A stretch of DNA of 64,000 nt, from assembly GCA_013138975.1 (NCBI GenBank), contig WTBR01000028.1:1-64000 (forward strand), read 5' to 3'. This stretch comes from Bacteroidales bacterium (GTDB taxonomy: Bacteria > Bacteroidota > Bacteroidia > Bacteroidales > UBA12077). Shown piece by piece: positions 18,267-27,900 of this stretch. The notes beneath the pieces are model-generated. The model saw nothing but the letters and a program-made list of their open reading frames with translations. It was not told the DNA's origin and made no database searches. How positions within the stretch are numbered: the stretch's first letter is position 1; every line of letters starts with the position of its first letter. The position numbers and the translations under genes are program-made.

Positions 18267-19067
18267 TTATACAAATACTTTCAATCCTTGTTGAATTTGT
18301 TCCTTTACAACTTGAATAGTATTTTCATTATCTAATATTTTCTCAAATGTTTTCTTAGCTCTTGCTTCTTGCATTTGGGTTAATAAATTTATTAATGTGA
18401 TTTGCAACGCAGGATTTTCTTCTTTGTCAAGTATATCAATAAAAATATCACGAACGTCTTCGTTGTTTGAATACCTTGATAAAGCATTTGCTGCAGCAAT
18501 TCTTACATTAATATTATCATCATTTCTAAATGTATTTAAAAGGATATTTATAGTTTTTTCGTTGGAATTTACCTGATCGCTAATTATATTAATTGCTTTT
18601 AATCGTTGACTTGCTGTAGGATGAGTTAAGGAAACCATACTTGCATTTTGTTGTATCGTTTGCATTTCTGAACGTAAAGCAGCTATTTCTGAATTTTGTT
18701 GTGATCTTATTTGCATATTCTGACCAAAATAAAAACCAATACTTAATAAAATGATTACACTGGCAGCATATTTAATATAACTCCAGTTGAATTTACTTTG
18801 TTTTGGCAAAGAATAACTATTTTTAGAAACAGAATGTAACTGTTCCTTTTCTTTTTCCAGCATTGTATAAAAATCTACTTTTAGTTTCTCCTCTGGTTGC
18901 TCATCTTCAAAAATTTGCATATCATCAAGCAGTTGCCTTGTTTGTTTATGTTCTAGTCTGCATATTTTACATGTAAGTAAATGTTCTTCAACTTGAATTT
19001 TAATATCAACAGGTATATTTCCTTCGATAAAATCTATCAGTAAGTTTTGTGTGTTTTTACATTCCAT
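18267..19067 (-). CDS. Zinc-finger anti-sigma factor with C-terminal HEAT repeats
   Basis: The 266-residue protein has an N-terminal putative anti-sigma zinc finger (H-x3-C-x2-C, HLLTCKIC, about residues 29-36), one transmembrane segment (about 97-118), and a periplasmic part with HEAT-like alpha-helical repeats (about 155-266). It is directly downstream (11 bases) of the ECF sigma factor gene, so it is the likely membrane-bound inhibitor of that factor. HEAT repeats on the sensing side are unusual and may bind an envelope partner, possibly the DUF4097 proteins encoded downstream. It has lost its partner if the sigma gene is really broken. Confidence 0.82.
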   Translation of the reverse strand: MECKNTQNLLIDFIEGNIPVDIKIQVEEHLLTCKICRLEHKQTRQLLDDMQIFEDEQPEEKLKVDFYTMLEKEKEQLHSVSKNSYSLPKQSKFNWSYIKYAASVIILLSIGFYFGQNMQIRSQQNSEIAALRSEMQTIQQNASMVSLTHPTASQRLKAINIISDQVNSNEKTINILLNTFRNDDNINVRIAAANALSRYSNNEDVRDIFIDILDKEENPALQITLINLLTQMQEARAKKTFEKILDNENTIQVVKEQIQQGLKVFV

Positions 19068-19078
19068 AATTCAAAATT

Positions 19079-19620
19079 TTATGCGAGTTCAAAATAAAGT
19101 TCTCTTAATTTATGCATTGCTCTGTGCACTTTTACTTTTATTGCTGTTACTGTATTTCCTGTTATATCAGAGATCTCTTTATATTTTAATCCTTGAAAAC
19201 GACTTAATTCTATTATTTCTCTTTGCTCAGGGCTCAATTGACGCAAAGCTTCGTGCAGCGTACTTTTTCTTGTTTCAAATTCAGTTTCTTCCAAAGCTGA
19301 TTTATTATCTTGTTCAATGTGTTCGGGTTCATGAAAATCAGATATTAAAAATTTGTTTTCCTGATAATGTTTTAAATGTACATTGCGTGCAATTTGGTAC
19401 ATCCATGAGCGAAACTTCCATTGTGTATCGTAGTTTTGCGATATGAGATTATTCTACGAAAAACATTTTGTGTTAAGTCATTGCTTATGTCTTTATTTCG
19501 AGTTAATCTCAAAAAAAAATTATAAAGCTTAACATGATACTTTTCAAACAATGGAGCTAAAGAATTTAAATCTCCATTTTTTACTTTTTGCATTAAATGT
19601 TCGTCGTTGACTTGTTCCAC
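19079..19620 (-). pseudogene. ECF sigma-70 factor interrupted by a frameshift
   Basis: Two overlapping frames (82 codons from 19620, and 107 codons ending at 19079) together form one ECF sigma factor of about 180 residues. The first part has region 2 up to DISNDLTQNVFRRIISYR; the second continues with WKFRSWMYQIARN and region 4 (LSPEQREIIELSRFQGLKYKEIS). Reading is continuous if one A is added to the run of four A on the coding strand (TTTT at 19434-19437 here). It may be a sequencing or assembly error, a phase-variable tract or a real lesion; with a run of only four bases an error is as likely as any. Downstream are its anti-sigma factor and two envelope genes. Confidence 0.85.
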
Positions 19621-19743
19621 AAAAGCAATTTTAATTTTGTTTCTGTATTGGGTATCCTAATTTTTTAAAAAGGTTACAGATGACAGTAAAAGTAATAATA
19701 ATTATTTTACAATTAATTGTATTTCAAAACAATAAAGAATAAA

Positions 19744-19771
19744 AAAAGCGCCCCTTAAAAAGGACGCTTTT
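19744..19771 (-). terminator. Terminator of sppA
   Basis: A near-perfect stem (AAAAGCG... with ...CGCTTTT) about 20 bases after the sppA stop, followed on the minus strand by a run of T. Confidence 0.8.
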
Positions 19772-19791
19772 ATGTTTTATTCGTGATTTTA

Positions 19792-21558
19792 CTAATAAAT
19801 TTCCACTTCATAAGGAATTCTTGCTTGTATTCCCTCCTGGCTTGTTATGTTCCTTAGAGTTTTATAATATTTATATTCTGTACCAAGTTCTTGTTTTAAA
19901 ATTGATGTTTTTACATTTCCTTGAAGATCTTCTAGCAACTGCTCGATAGGTTCTTTAAGTTTAGGGAGATTAACAGTTTTGTAATTCTCCAGATTAGCCG
20001 CTTCGGCAGCCAGTTTAATAGCATCTTCAAGTCCACCAAATCCGTCTATTAATCCAATATCAATAGCATTTGCACCACTCCAAACACGTCCTTGACCTAT
20101 TTCGTCAACTTCTTTTACTGTCATGTTTCTACCTTCAGCAACGTGTTCTGTAAAAGTTTTGTATATATTTTCAACGCTAGCTTGAATAACTTCTCGTTCT
20201 TGAGCTGTTAATCTTCTACTAAAAGTTCCCATGTCAGAGAATTTATTCGTTTTAGCTACATCAACATGAATACCTAATTTGTTATTTAAAAGTTCTTTCC
20301 CGTTAAATAATAAGCCGAATACACCAATCGAACCCGTTATTGTATTTGGGCTTGCAATAATTTTTTGTGCAGGAGCAACAATATAATATCCTCCAGAAGC
20401 TGCAACATCTCCTAAAGAAGCTATAACTGGCTTAACTTCTTGAGCAAGTTTCACTTCTCTCCATATTACTTCAGACGCTAAAGCACTTCCTCCACCTGAA
20501 TTTACTCTAAACACGATTGCTTTTATCGAAGAGTCTTTTCTGGCTTTACGAATTGCTTTTGATATTCGATCAGAGCCAATTGTTCCTTCAGAGCCTTCTC
20601 CCATAATAACATTTCCACTAGCATAAATCACAGCGATTTTATTTTTTTCAAAAGATTTTCTTTTCTTTTCGGAAACGGAGGTGTATTTTGAAAGTGAAAT
20701 AGCCTCAACATCTTTATTTTTTATTGTCCCGGTTAGTTCTCCTAATTCATCAATAATTTCATCTTTATATTTTAAGCCATCAATAAGCCCATTATCGACT
20801 GCTGCTTGAGCATTGTTCAGTGTTAGGTTATCGGCTAATTTGTTTAATGTTTTTATATTGATTTGTCGTTCCGCTGAAATTCCAACAAGCATTTGATTCC
20901 AAATAGAACCCATATATGTCATAACCTGTTCGCGGTTTTCTTTGCTCATTTTATTATACATAAATGGTTCAACTGCACTTTTAAATTTTCCGTGACGAAT
21001 AATTTGAGGTTCGACGCCTAGCTTTTCCATGGCTTCTTTGAAAAACATCATTTCGGCGCGTAATCCAACAAAAGTTAATAATCCTTCAGGGTTAAGGTAA
21101 ATTTTATCAGCTACACTTGCCAGATAATAAGTGGGTTGTGTATACATATCGGCGTATGCTAAAATAAATTTCCCTGATTCTTTAAAGTTGATTAATGCAT
21201 TTCTTATTTCTTCTATTGTTGCTATTCCTGTCGGAATAACAGTTAGATCAAGATATATACCTTCAATATCCGAATCGCTCTTAGCTTTCTCTATGTTTTT
21301 AAGAATATCATTTAATCCTAATTGTATAATTGGTTTAAACGATGAGAAATCAAAATTTTCTATTGGATTATTATTACTTCTATCCAAGATTGGTTGATTT
21401 AGCTGAACATGTAATACTGTATGAGGTTTTACATCAACAACTTGATCTTGAGAAGACACCATTGCTCCAATTCCTCCTATTATGATGACTAACATTAAAA
21501 TGCTACTCAATATAATTCCTAACATAGTTGCTAATAAATACTTAAAAAAACTCTTCAT
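19792..21558 (-). CDS. sppA: Signal peptide peptidase SppA, 67-kDa type
   Basis: The 588-residue protein has an N-terminal membrane anchor (about residues 7-33) and two tandem peptidase S49 domains, as in E. coli SppA. The catalytic lysine is in HGKFKSA near residue 193 and the serine in GDVAASGGYY near residue 390. It digests leftover signal peptides in the membrane. It is a single-gene minus-strand unit with its own terminator; the upstream region is shared with the divergent folK. Confidence 0.93.
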   Translation of the reverse strand: MKSFFKYLLATMLGIILSSILMLVIIIGGIGAMVSSQDQVVDVKPHTVLHVQLNQPILDRSNNNPIENFDFSSFKPIIQLGLNDILKNIEKAKSDSDIEGIYLDLTVIPTGIATIEEIRNALINFKESGKFILAYADMYTQPTYYLASVADKIYLNPEGLLTFVGLRAEMMFFKEAMEKLGVEPQIIRHGKFKSAVEPFMYNKMSKENREQVMTYMGSIWNQMLVGISAERQINIKTLNKLADNLTLNNAQAAVDNGLIDGLKYKDEIIDELGELTGTIKNKDVEAISLSKYTSVSEKKRKSFEKNKIAVIYASGNVIMGEGSEGTIGSDRISKAIRKARKDSSIKAIVFRVNSGGGSALASEVIWREVKLAQEVKPVIASLGDVAASGGYYIVAPAQKIIASPNTITGSIGVFGLLFNGKELLNNKLGIHVDVAKTNKFSDMGTFSRRLTAQEREVIQASVENIYKTFTEHVAEGRNMTVKEVDEIGQGRVWSGANAIDIGLIDGFGGLEDAIKLAAEAANLENYKTVNLPKLKEPIEQLLEDLQGNVKTSILKQELGTEYKYYKTLRNITSQEGIQARIPYEVEIY

Positions 21559-21861
21559 TATTTTTATGTTTTAGTTAAACTTTATTGATAATTGTTAATC
21601 CTAAGTTATGCATTAAAATTTAGATAATTTGATAAATGAAAGATTCTAAAGCAAATTAAAAGTTTGCAGGTAAACCTTTTGGGTTCAACGAATTTCTAGT
21701 GTAAAGCATTAAAAAGACGTTGATTATCAAAGCTTAAAATTGTTTATTCATATATTAAATGCATACAATGAGTTAAAATTATATTTTTAAAACTAATCTA
21801 CAAACAATAAATTGCTATTTGATGTTTAAATTTGTACTCGAAAAAGGTTTAAAATTATAAT
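21559..21861. other. Divergent intergenic region carrying a dispersed repeat
   Basis: These 303 bases separate sppA (minus) and folK (plus). Positions 21597-21712 are homologous to 50170-50290. TAAATTTG at 21827-21834 may be the folK -7 element, but it lacks a TTG at the right distance. Confidence 0.6.
21597..21712. repeat. Dispersed intergenic repeat, copy 1
   Basis: It shares TTAATCC, TATGCATTA and a 28-base core (21671-21698, beginning TAAACCTTTTGGG) with the region at 50170-50290. The distance from TATGCATTA to the core is 64 bases here and 65 in the second copy, so the whole ~115-base unit is homologous. The function is unknown; both copies lie in divergent intergenic regions. Confidence 0.7.
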
Positions 21862-22344
21862 ATGAATCAGGTATTTTTGTTAATAGGTGGAAATTTGGAT
21901 GATCGATTTGGATTATTAAGTGCAGCAAAAGAAGATATTTCTATTGAGATTGGAACAATTTTAAAAGAATCATCAATATACGAAACAGCACCTTGGGGTT
22001 TTGAGTCAGAGCAGGATTTTTTGAATCAAGTTATTATTGTTTCTACAAGCTTATCGCCAATTCAAGTATTAAGAAAATGTCAGATTATTGAAGATAGACT
22101 CGGAAGGGTTAGGAAATCGGAACAATATATTTCAAGAACTATGGATATTGACATTCTTTTTTACAATGATGAAATAATGAATACATCAGAGCTGATTATT
22201 CCTCATGAACGATTGCATCAAAGAAGATTTACCTTAGAACCCTTAGTTGAAATAGCACCAAATTTGATGCATCCGGTAATTAAAAAACTGCTTTCTGAAT
22301 TATTAAATAAATGTACTGATAAGGCGGAAGTAAAGAAATTATAA
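21862..22344 (+). CDS. folK: 6-hydroxymethyl-7,8-dihydropterin pyrophosphokinase
   Basis: The 160-residue protein is HPPK, which transfers pyrophosphate from ATP to 6-hydroxymethyldihydropterin in folate synthesis. Family motifs are present: SSIYETAPWGF near residue 37, QDFLNQV, RTMDIDILFY near 92 and PHERLHQRRFTLEPL near 113. Length is as usual. It has no folate neighbours in the window. Confidence 0.95.
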   Translation: MNQVFLLIGGNLDDRFGLLSAAKEDISIEIGTILKESSIYETAPWGFESEQDFLNQVIIVSTSLSPIQVLRKCQIIEDRLGRVRKSEQYISRTMDIDILFYNDEIMNTSELIIPHERLHQRRFTLEPLVEIAPNLMHPVIKKLLSELLNKCTDKAEVKKL

Positions 22345-22377
22345 TTGTTTAGTCATTATGGTTGTATTCATATGAAT

Positions 22378-22875
22378 TCATCCTGTTAAGTTTGCAAATG
22401 GTCGTTTATTGAATTGTTTTATATATAAATTCAGAAGATATTTCTCTATTTCTCTTGGATCTTCATTTGGAATTGTTTTCCAACAAAAAATTAAATCAGA
22501 ATAGTTTTTTAATTGCCAAATATACCTGCCACCCCAATGCCCAACATTTTTAGTTTTGCCAAATCTCAGATATTGCACAAGTCTGGAGTTTAGAGTTGCT
22601 TTTCCTGTTGGTGAACCTGCTTTTCCAATGTAAACTACTTGCGAATTGAGAACCAGATTGTTTTTCAACTCTGAAATATTAACATTTGGATCCTTTCCTT
22701 TAAAGAAACCACCTACACCAGAAAGAATAAAGTCAGTTTTTTTAAAGGTTGGATTTATTACAAGGTATACTCCTTTTGTTTTTGGAATACAGGATTTATC
22801 TGTCCATAATTCATCAACTGTTTTAAAACCGCTAAATCCACTTTTTTGTATTTCCTTTATGTCATTAAAGTTCAT
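22378..22875 (-). CDS. GIY-YIG-fold protein
   Basis: The 165-residue protein has the GIY-YIG nuclease layout: GVYLV (about residue 35), VYIGKAG (about 81), L-RL (TLNSRLVQYL, about 93), and a conserved Glu in REIEKYLL with the terminal RPFAN motif. Stand-alone members of this type are unassigned DNA-processing proteins. Gly35-Val-Tyr replaces GIY, which is common. Function unknown. It is in its own minus-strand unit, 33 bases from the convergent folK stop. Confidence 0.7.
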   Translation of the reverse strand: MNFNDIKEIQKSGFSGFKTVDELWTDKSCIPKTKGVYLVINPTFKKTDFILSGVGGFFKGKDPNVNISELKNNLVLNSQVVYIGKAGSPTGKATLNSRLVQYLRFGKTKNVGHWGGRYIWQLKNYSDLIFCWKTIPNEDPREIEKYLLNLYIKQFNKRPFANLTG

Positions 22876-22967
22876 CTTCGTCTCTTCTAATAGGTGTTAA
22901 CTTGTTATTATAAAAGATATTCACTTTTCAGATAAATCTAATAAGCACCTATGGCAATAAAATTATC

Positions 22968-23618
22968 TTACATTTTGTTTCCAAATGCCAAATCGCCTGC
23001 ATCGCCTATTCCTGGAACTATGTATGATTTAGATGTAAGTTCATCATCAAGATCGCCTGTCCAAATAGTAACATTCTTCATGTTAATATGCTTTTTTACA
23101 TAATTTATTCCTTGGTTGCTGGAAATAATAGAAACGATATGTGTGTGTTCAGGTGTTCCTCTTTCAAGTAAAGCTTTGTATGCAATAACCATTGACGCTC
23201 CAGACGCAATCATTGGATCAGAAAGTATTAATGTTTTACCGTCAATATCAGGACTTGATAAATGCTCAAACTGAATTGTAAAAGATCCGTCTTTATGATA
23301 TTTACGGTGTGCGGATATAAATGCATTTTCTGATGTATCAAAATAATTTAATATTCCGTTATGAAAAGGTAAACCTGCACGAAGAATTGTGGCATTAACA
23401 ATTTTAGATGTTGGTAAATTCATCTTTGAAATACCCAAAGGAGTTGTTATTTTCTTTTCCTTATAATCAAGATGTTTGCTTATTTCGTAAGCAAATATTT
23501 CGCCAATTCGTTCCATGTTTCTTCTGAAACGTAAACTGTCCTTTTGAACTTCTATATCACGTAACTCCGATACAAACTGGTTTAATATAGAGTTTCCTTG
23601 AGCAAGTATATGTACCAT
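22968..23618 (-). CDS. upp: Uracil phosphoribosyltransferase
   Basis: The 216-residue protein has the PRPP-binding motif DPMIASGASM (about residue 131) and the C-terminal uracil-binding region YIVPGIGDAGDLAFG (about 200-213). It salvages uracil with PRPP to UMP. Lengths and motifs match Upp. The neighbour radC is 117 bases upstream in the same direction and need not be co-transcribed. Confidence 0.95.
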   Translation of the reverse strand: MVHILAQGNSILNQFVSELRDIEVQKDSLRFRRNMERIGEIFAYEISKHLDYKEKKITTPLGISKMNLPTSKIVNATILRAGLPFHNGILNYFDTSENAFISAHRKYHKDGSFTIQFEHLSSPDIDGKTLILSDPMIASGASMVIAYKALLERGTPEHTHIVSIISSNQGINYVKKHINMKNVTIWTGDLDDELTSKSYIVPGIGDAGDLAFGNKM

Positions 23619-23735
23619 ATCAATTTATTTAAATTGGTATTTTTTGTATTCAATAGATATATTGGAATAAAGCTTTATGTTTAAAGTTAGATTTTTAACA
23701 AATAAGAGCATGAAATGTTGCATTCTTAATTACAT

Positions 23736-24431
23736 TTAAAATTTTCCTTCATCGGCATAACTAAAGTATTCAACATCTGCAACAATTATATGATCAAGGA
23801 CTTGTATGTCTAATAAATCTGCTCCTTTTTTTAATTTTTTAGTAATACTATCATCTGAATTACTTGGTTTTCTATTCCCTGAAGGATGATTATGACATAA
23901 AATAATTGATGAGGCTAATTTTTCGATTGCTTGCTTCAATATTATCTTAATATCGATTACTGTCCCGGAAACACCACCTTGGCTTATTTTCAATTTTTCT
24001 ATTATTCGGTTTGATCTGTTTAATAATAAGATCCAAAATTCTTCATGAGGCAGGTCACCAAGAATTGGCTGAAAAAGCTCAAATATATCCTTGCTTTGTG
24101 TAATTTTCTTTTTAGTAATTATTTCAGAAACTTTTCGTCGGCGGCCTAATTCAAGAGCTGCAAGGATTGTGATAGCCTTGGCTTCACCTATACCTTTCAT
24201 TTTAGTTAAATCAGGTATATTTAGTTTGCCTAATTCATTTAAATTATTATTCGCTGATTTAAGAACTTTCTTCGATAACTCAACTGCAGATTCATTTCTG
24301 GAACCAGACCCAATTAAAATAGCAATAATTTCAGCATCGCTCAAGCTTTGAACGCCTTTTTTCACAAGTTTTTCTCGTGGGCGATCTTCAATGGCCCAAT
24401 CTTTTATACTTAAACTAGAATGATTTTCCAT
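23736..24431 (-). CDS. radC: RadC-family JAB/MPN metalloprotein
   Basis: The 231-residue protein has the RadC organisation: an N-terminal helix-hairpin-helix-like region (LTKMKGIGEAKAITILAALELG, near 72-93, split by motif) and a C-terminal JAMM domain with the metal motif HNHPSGNRKPSNSD near residue 180. Historically called DNA-repair protein RadC, but its actual role is unclear. It is preceded by the trxA terminator. Confidence 0.93.
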   Translation of the reverse strand: MENHSSLSIKDWAIEDRPREKLVKKGVQSLSDAEIIAILIGSGSRNESAVELSKKVLKSANNNLNELGKLNIPDLTKMKGIGEAKAITILAALELGRRRKVSEIITKKKITQSKDIFELFQPILGDLPHEEFWILLLNRSNRIIEKLKISQGGVSGTVIDIKIILKQAIEKLASSIILCHNHPSGNRKPSNSDDSITKKLKKGADLLDIQVLDHIIVADVEYFSYADEGKF

Positions 24432-24491
24432 AATTGATTAAAGCAGTTTTAATGATAAATTGCTTTAAATTAATAAATAAAAATAGAACAG

Positions 24492-24521
24492 AAAAAAAGG
24501 TATGGAAAAATATCCATACCT
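24492..24521 (-). terminator. Terminator of trxA
   Basis: A perfect 9-base stem (24498-24506 with 24513-24521), a 6-base loop and, on the minus strand, a run of seven T. It lies about 30 bases after the trxA stop. Confidence 0.9.
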
Positions 24522-24549
24522 GATAATATATAAGCTTATTCTTTTATTA

Positions 24550-24867
24550 TTATAAAAGCGGCTTAAGTTTTGCTTCTAAATTGCTTTTTGGAACTGCTCC
24601 AACTTGCTTGTCAACAATTTCTCCACCTTTAAAGAATAAAATTGTTGGGATATTTCTGATACCATATTTTGAAGCTACTCCAGGACTACTATCAACATCA
24701 ATCTTAACACAAACAGCTTGATCTTTATAGTCTTCTGATAATTCTTCAACTAAAGGTCCAATCATTCTACAAGGACCACACCATTCTGCCCAAAAATCAA
24801 CAATTACAGGTTTGTCTGATTTTAATACTATTTCTTCAAAATTTGAATCGTTTACTTCTACTGTCAT
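24550..24867 (-). CDS. trxA: Thioredoxin
   Basis: The 105-residue protein has the redox motif WAEWCGPCR (Cys pair near 31 and 34) and the cis-proline region RNIPTILFF, as in thioredoxin 1. It is a cytoplasmic dithiol reductant, for example for ribonucleotide reductase and, possibly, the ArsC-like protein. It lies 71 bases downstream of dnaE and has its own terminator. Confidence 0.96.
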   Translation of the reverse strand: MTVEVNDSNFEEIVLKSDKPVIVDFWAEWCGPCRMIGPLVEELSEDYKDQAVCVKIDVDSSPGVASKYGIRNIPTILFFKGGEIVDKQVGAVPKSNLEAKLKPLL

Positions 24868-24938
24868 AATTTTAGTTTTATAATTTTTTTAATTCAGTTT
24901 CGAATTTAAACAAGGATACAAATTTAAATATAAAAAGT

Positions 24939-27900
24939 TTAACTTATTGAATATTGTATCTCTGTTTTTTTGTTTAAAAAATCGATTAGCTCGTTAGTTA
25001 CATCTATACGTTCTGTTCTAGAGAACAATTCTACTCCAATATTTTCTTCAGGATCTATGATTTTAAATTTTAAGGTTACTTTTCCCTTTTTTGCTAATAC
25101 ATGTTCTTTTATTTCATCAATTAATTCTTGATTTATTGATTTTAAAGGGATTGTTAATTGCAAATTATCAACCATTTCTTCACGTACCTGAGTAAGCATC
25201 ATGATGGTCTTGATTTTAAATTCTAACTCCTCTTCATTATAAGGTCTGGCTTGCACTTTCCCTTTTAGTAATAAAGGATAATCCATGTAGCAATATTTTC
25301 TGAAATTTTCGTAATCCTTACCAAAGAGAGCCAGACGGTACGATTCAGTAAAGTCCTGAATTGTTAAAAACCCAAAAGGCTTTCCTGTCTTTGTTGTCAA
25401 ATGATTAACATCTGTTACTATTCCTGCAACTGTTAAATCACGACCACGTAAATTATTTATATTACCAAACTCATTTAATGCTACATTGCAAAAGGTATCA
25501 ATTTCTAATTTAAAATCATCTAATGGATGCGCAGAAAGAAATATTCCAATAACTTCTTTTTCCCGCTTAAGTTGCTCAAGCTTTTGCCAGACTCCTGTCG
25601 ATGGTATTTCTGGCTTAGCAATTTCAATACTATCAGCACCGCCAAATAATGATTGTTGGTTCGTATTTTGATCGTTCTGATATTTATTGCCATAACGAAC
25701 CAGATTTTCAATAAGAGTACTTGCCTTACTATCTGTAGCAAAGTACTGTCCTCTGCTTATATTGTCAAGATTATCTAATGCTCCAGCAGTTACTAGTGCT
25801 TCCATGTTCTTTTTATTAACCTGACCAAGATTATTTCTTTCAACATAATCGTATACATTTTTGAAAGGTCCGTTTGCTTCCCGTTCCTGGATCATTGCGT
25901 CAACAGCTCCTTCGCCTACACCTTTAATACCAGCCATTCCAAAGCGAATAGCTCCATCTTTATTCACAGTAAATTTACGGTAACTCTCATTTACATCGGG
26001 ACCTAAAACTTCCATACCCATGTTTCGGCACTCCTCCATAAAACTGGTAATTTTTGTAATATCGCTAAGATTGCGACTTAGCACACCAGACATAAATTCG
26101 GCTGGGTAATGCGCTTTTAGGTATCCTGTTTGATATGCTATATAAGCATAACATACAGAGTGTGATTTATTAAAAGCATAACTTGCGAAAGCTTCCCAAT
26201 CAGTCCAAATTTTATCTATTAATTTCTTAGGTTCTTTTTTTGTTGTAGTGCATCCTTCAACAAATTCTTCGCTTTCTAAACATCCATCAGTAAACTTAAG
26301 CTTAAGTTCATTCATCATGTCTATTTTCTTCTTACCCATTGCCTTACGTAATGAGTCAGAATCACCACGGGTAAATCCTCCTAATGCTCTGGATTGAAGC
26401 ATCACCTGCTCTTGATAAACAGTAATTCCATAAGTATCACTAAGGAAAGGCTCCATTTTAGGATGATCGTATTCAATCTTTTCTTTACCGTGTTTTCGAT
26501 TTATAAAAGAAGGAATATATTCCATTGGTCCCGGACGATAAAGAGCATTCATTGCCACAAGATCTTCGAATCGGTTTGGTTGAAGTGCTCGAAGATGCTT
26601 TTTCATACCAGGCGATTCAAACTGGAATATAGCAGTTGTTTCGCCACGACTAAAAAGTTTGAATGTTTCTTCGTCGGTAAGTTCAATATTATCAATATCA
26701 ATGTCAATTCCTTTGGAGAGCTTTATATTGGCAATTACATCTTTAATAATAGATAAGGTTTTTAGCCCAAGAAAGTCCATTTTTAATAGACCAATATCTT
26801 CAACAAAACGCCCATCGTACTGAGTAGTAAGTAATTCTTCTCCTTTAGTCGGCATCACAGGAAGATGCTCATCGAGTGGATTTTTACCAATAAGTACACC
26901 ACATGCGTGTACACCAGTATGACGAATAGAACCTTCTAGTTTTTCAGCTAACTGTATTGTTCGAGCTATTAAAGGATTAGATGATTTTTTTTCTAGCAAT
27001 AAAGCAGGCTCTTCTTTATATGCTTTTTCAAAACTCATTTTTGGAGCTTCAGGAACTAACTTTGCAATTCGGTTTGATTCGGATAAATCTAATTTTAATA
27101 CTCGTGCAACATCTTTAATTGAGCTTTTGGTAGCCATTGTTCCAAAAGTACATATGTGTGCAACTTTATCGCGGCCGTATTTGTCGGTTACATAATCTAA
27201 TACAAGCTGCCTTCCATCATCGTCAAAGTCGATATCTACATCGGGCATTGAGATTCGATCTGGATTAAGGAAACGTTCAAACAGTAGATCGTATTTCATT
27301 GGATCTATATTCGTAATGCCTGTACTATAGGCTACTACAGAACCAGCTGCAGAACCACGACCCGGCCCTACAAGAACACCATTATCTTTTGCCCAGTTTA
27401 TAAAATCTTGTGTAATAAGAAAATACCCTGGAAAACCCATATTTATTATGGTATCTAACTCAAAGTTAATCCTTTCAAGATGTCCTTCGGGAATTGGGTC
27501 TCCGTATCTTTTTTTTGCACCCTCAATTGTTAAATGACGTAAATAATCTGCTTCAGATTCAAATCCTTCTGGAAGAGGGAAGTCGGGCATTATGGGTTTA
27601 GAATTTAATTCAAATTCTTCAACCTTATTGGCTATTTCTAATGTATTTGCAAGAGTTTCAGGAACATCTGCAAACACATTGTTCATTTCTTTTGTTGTTT
27701 TAAACCATTCCTGCCTGGTATAGCGCATTCTTGTTGGATCGTCGTAATCGCGACCAGTATTTAAACAAACCATTACGTCATGAGCATCCGCATCTTCAGG
27801 ATTAATGAAGTGAGTATCGTTGGTAGCAATTACCTTTATGCTTAGTTCTTTCGCAATGTTGAGTATTACTTTGTTTACCTTAACTTGATTTTCCCAAATA

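Noticed and set aside
19434..19437. Programmed frameshifting to make the ECF sigma factor.
   Set aside because: The tract is four A long and I see no slippery heptamer with a following structure; an indel error or mutation is simpler.
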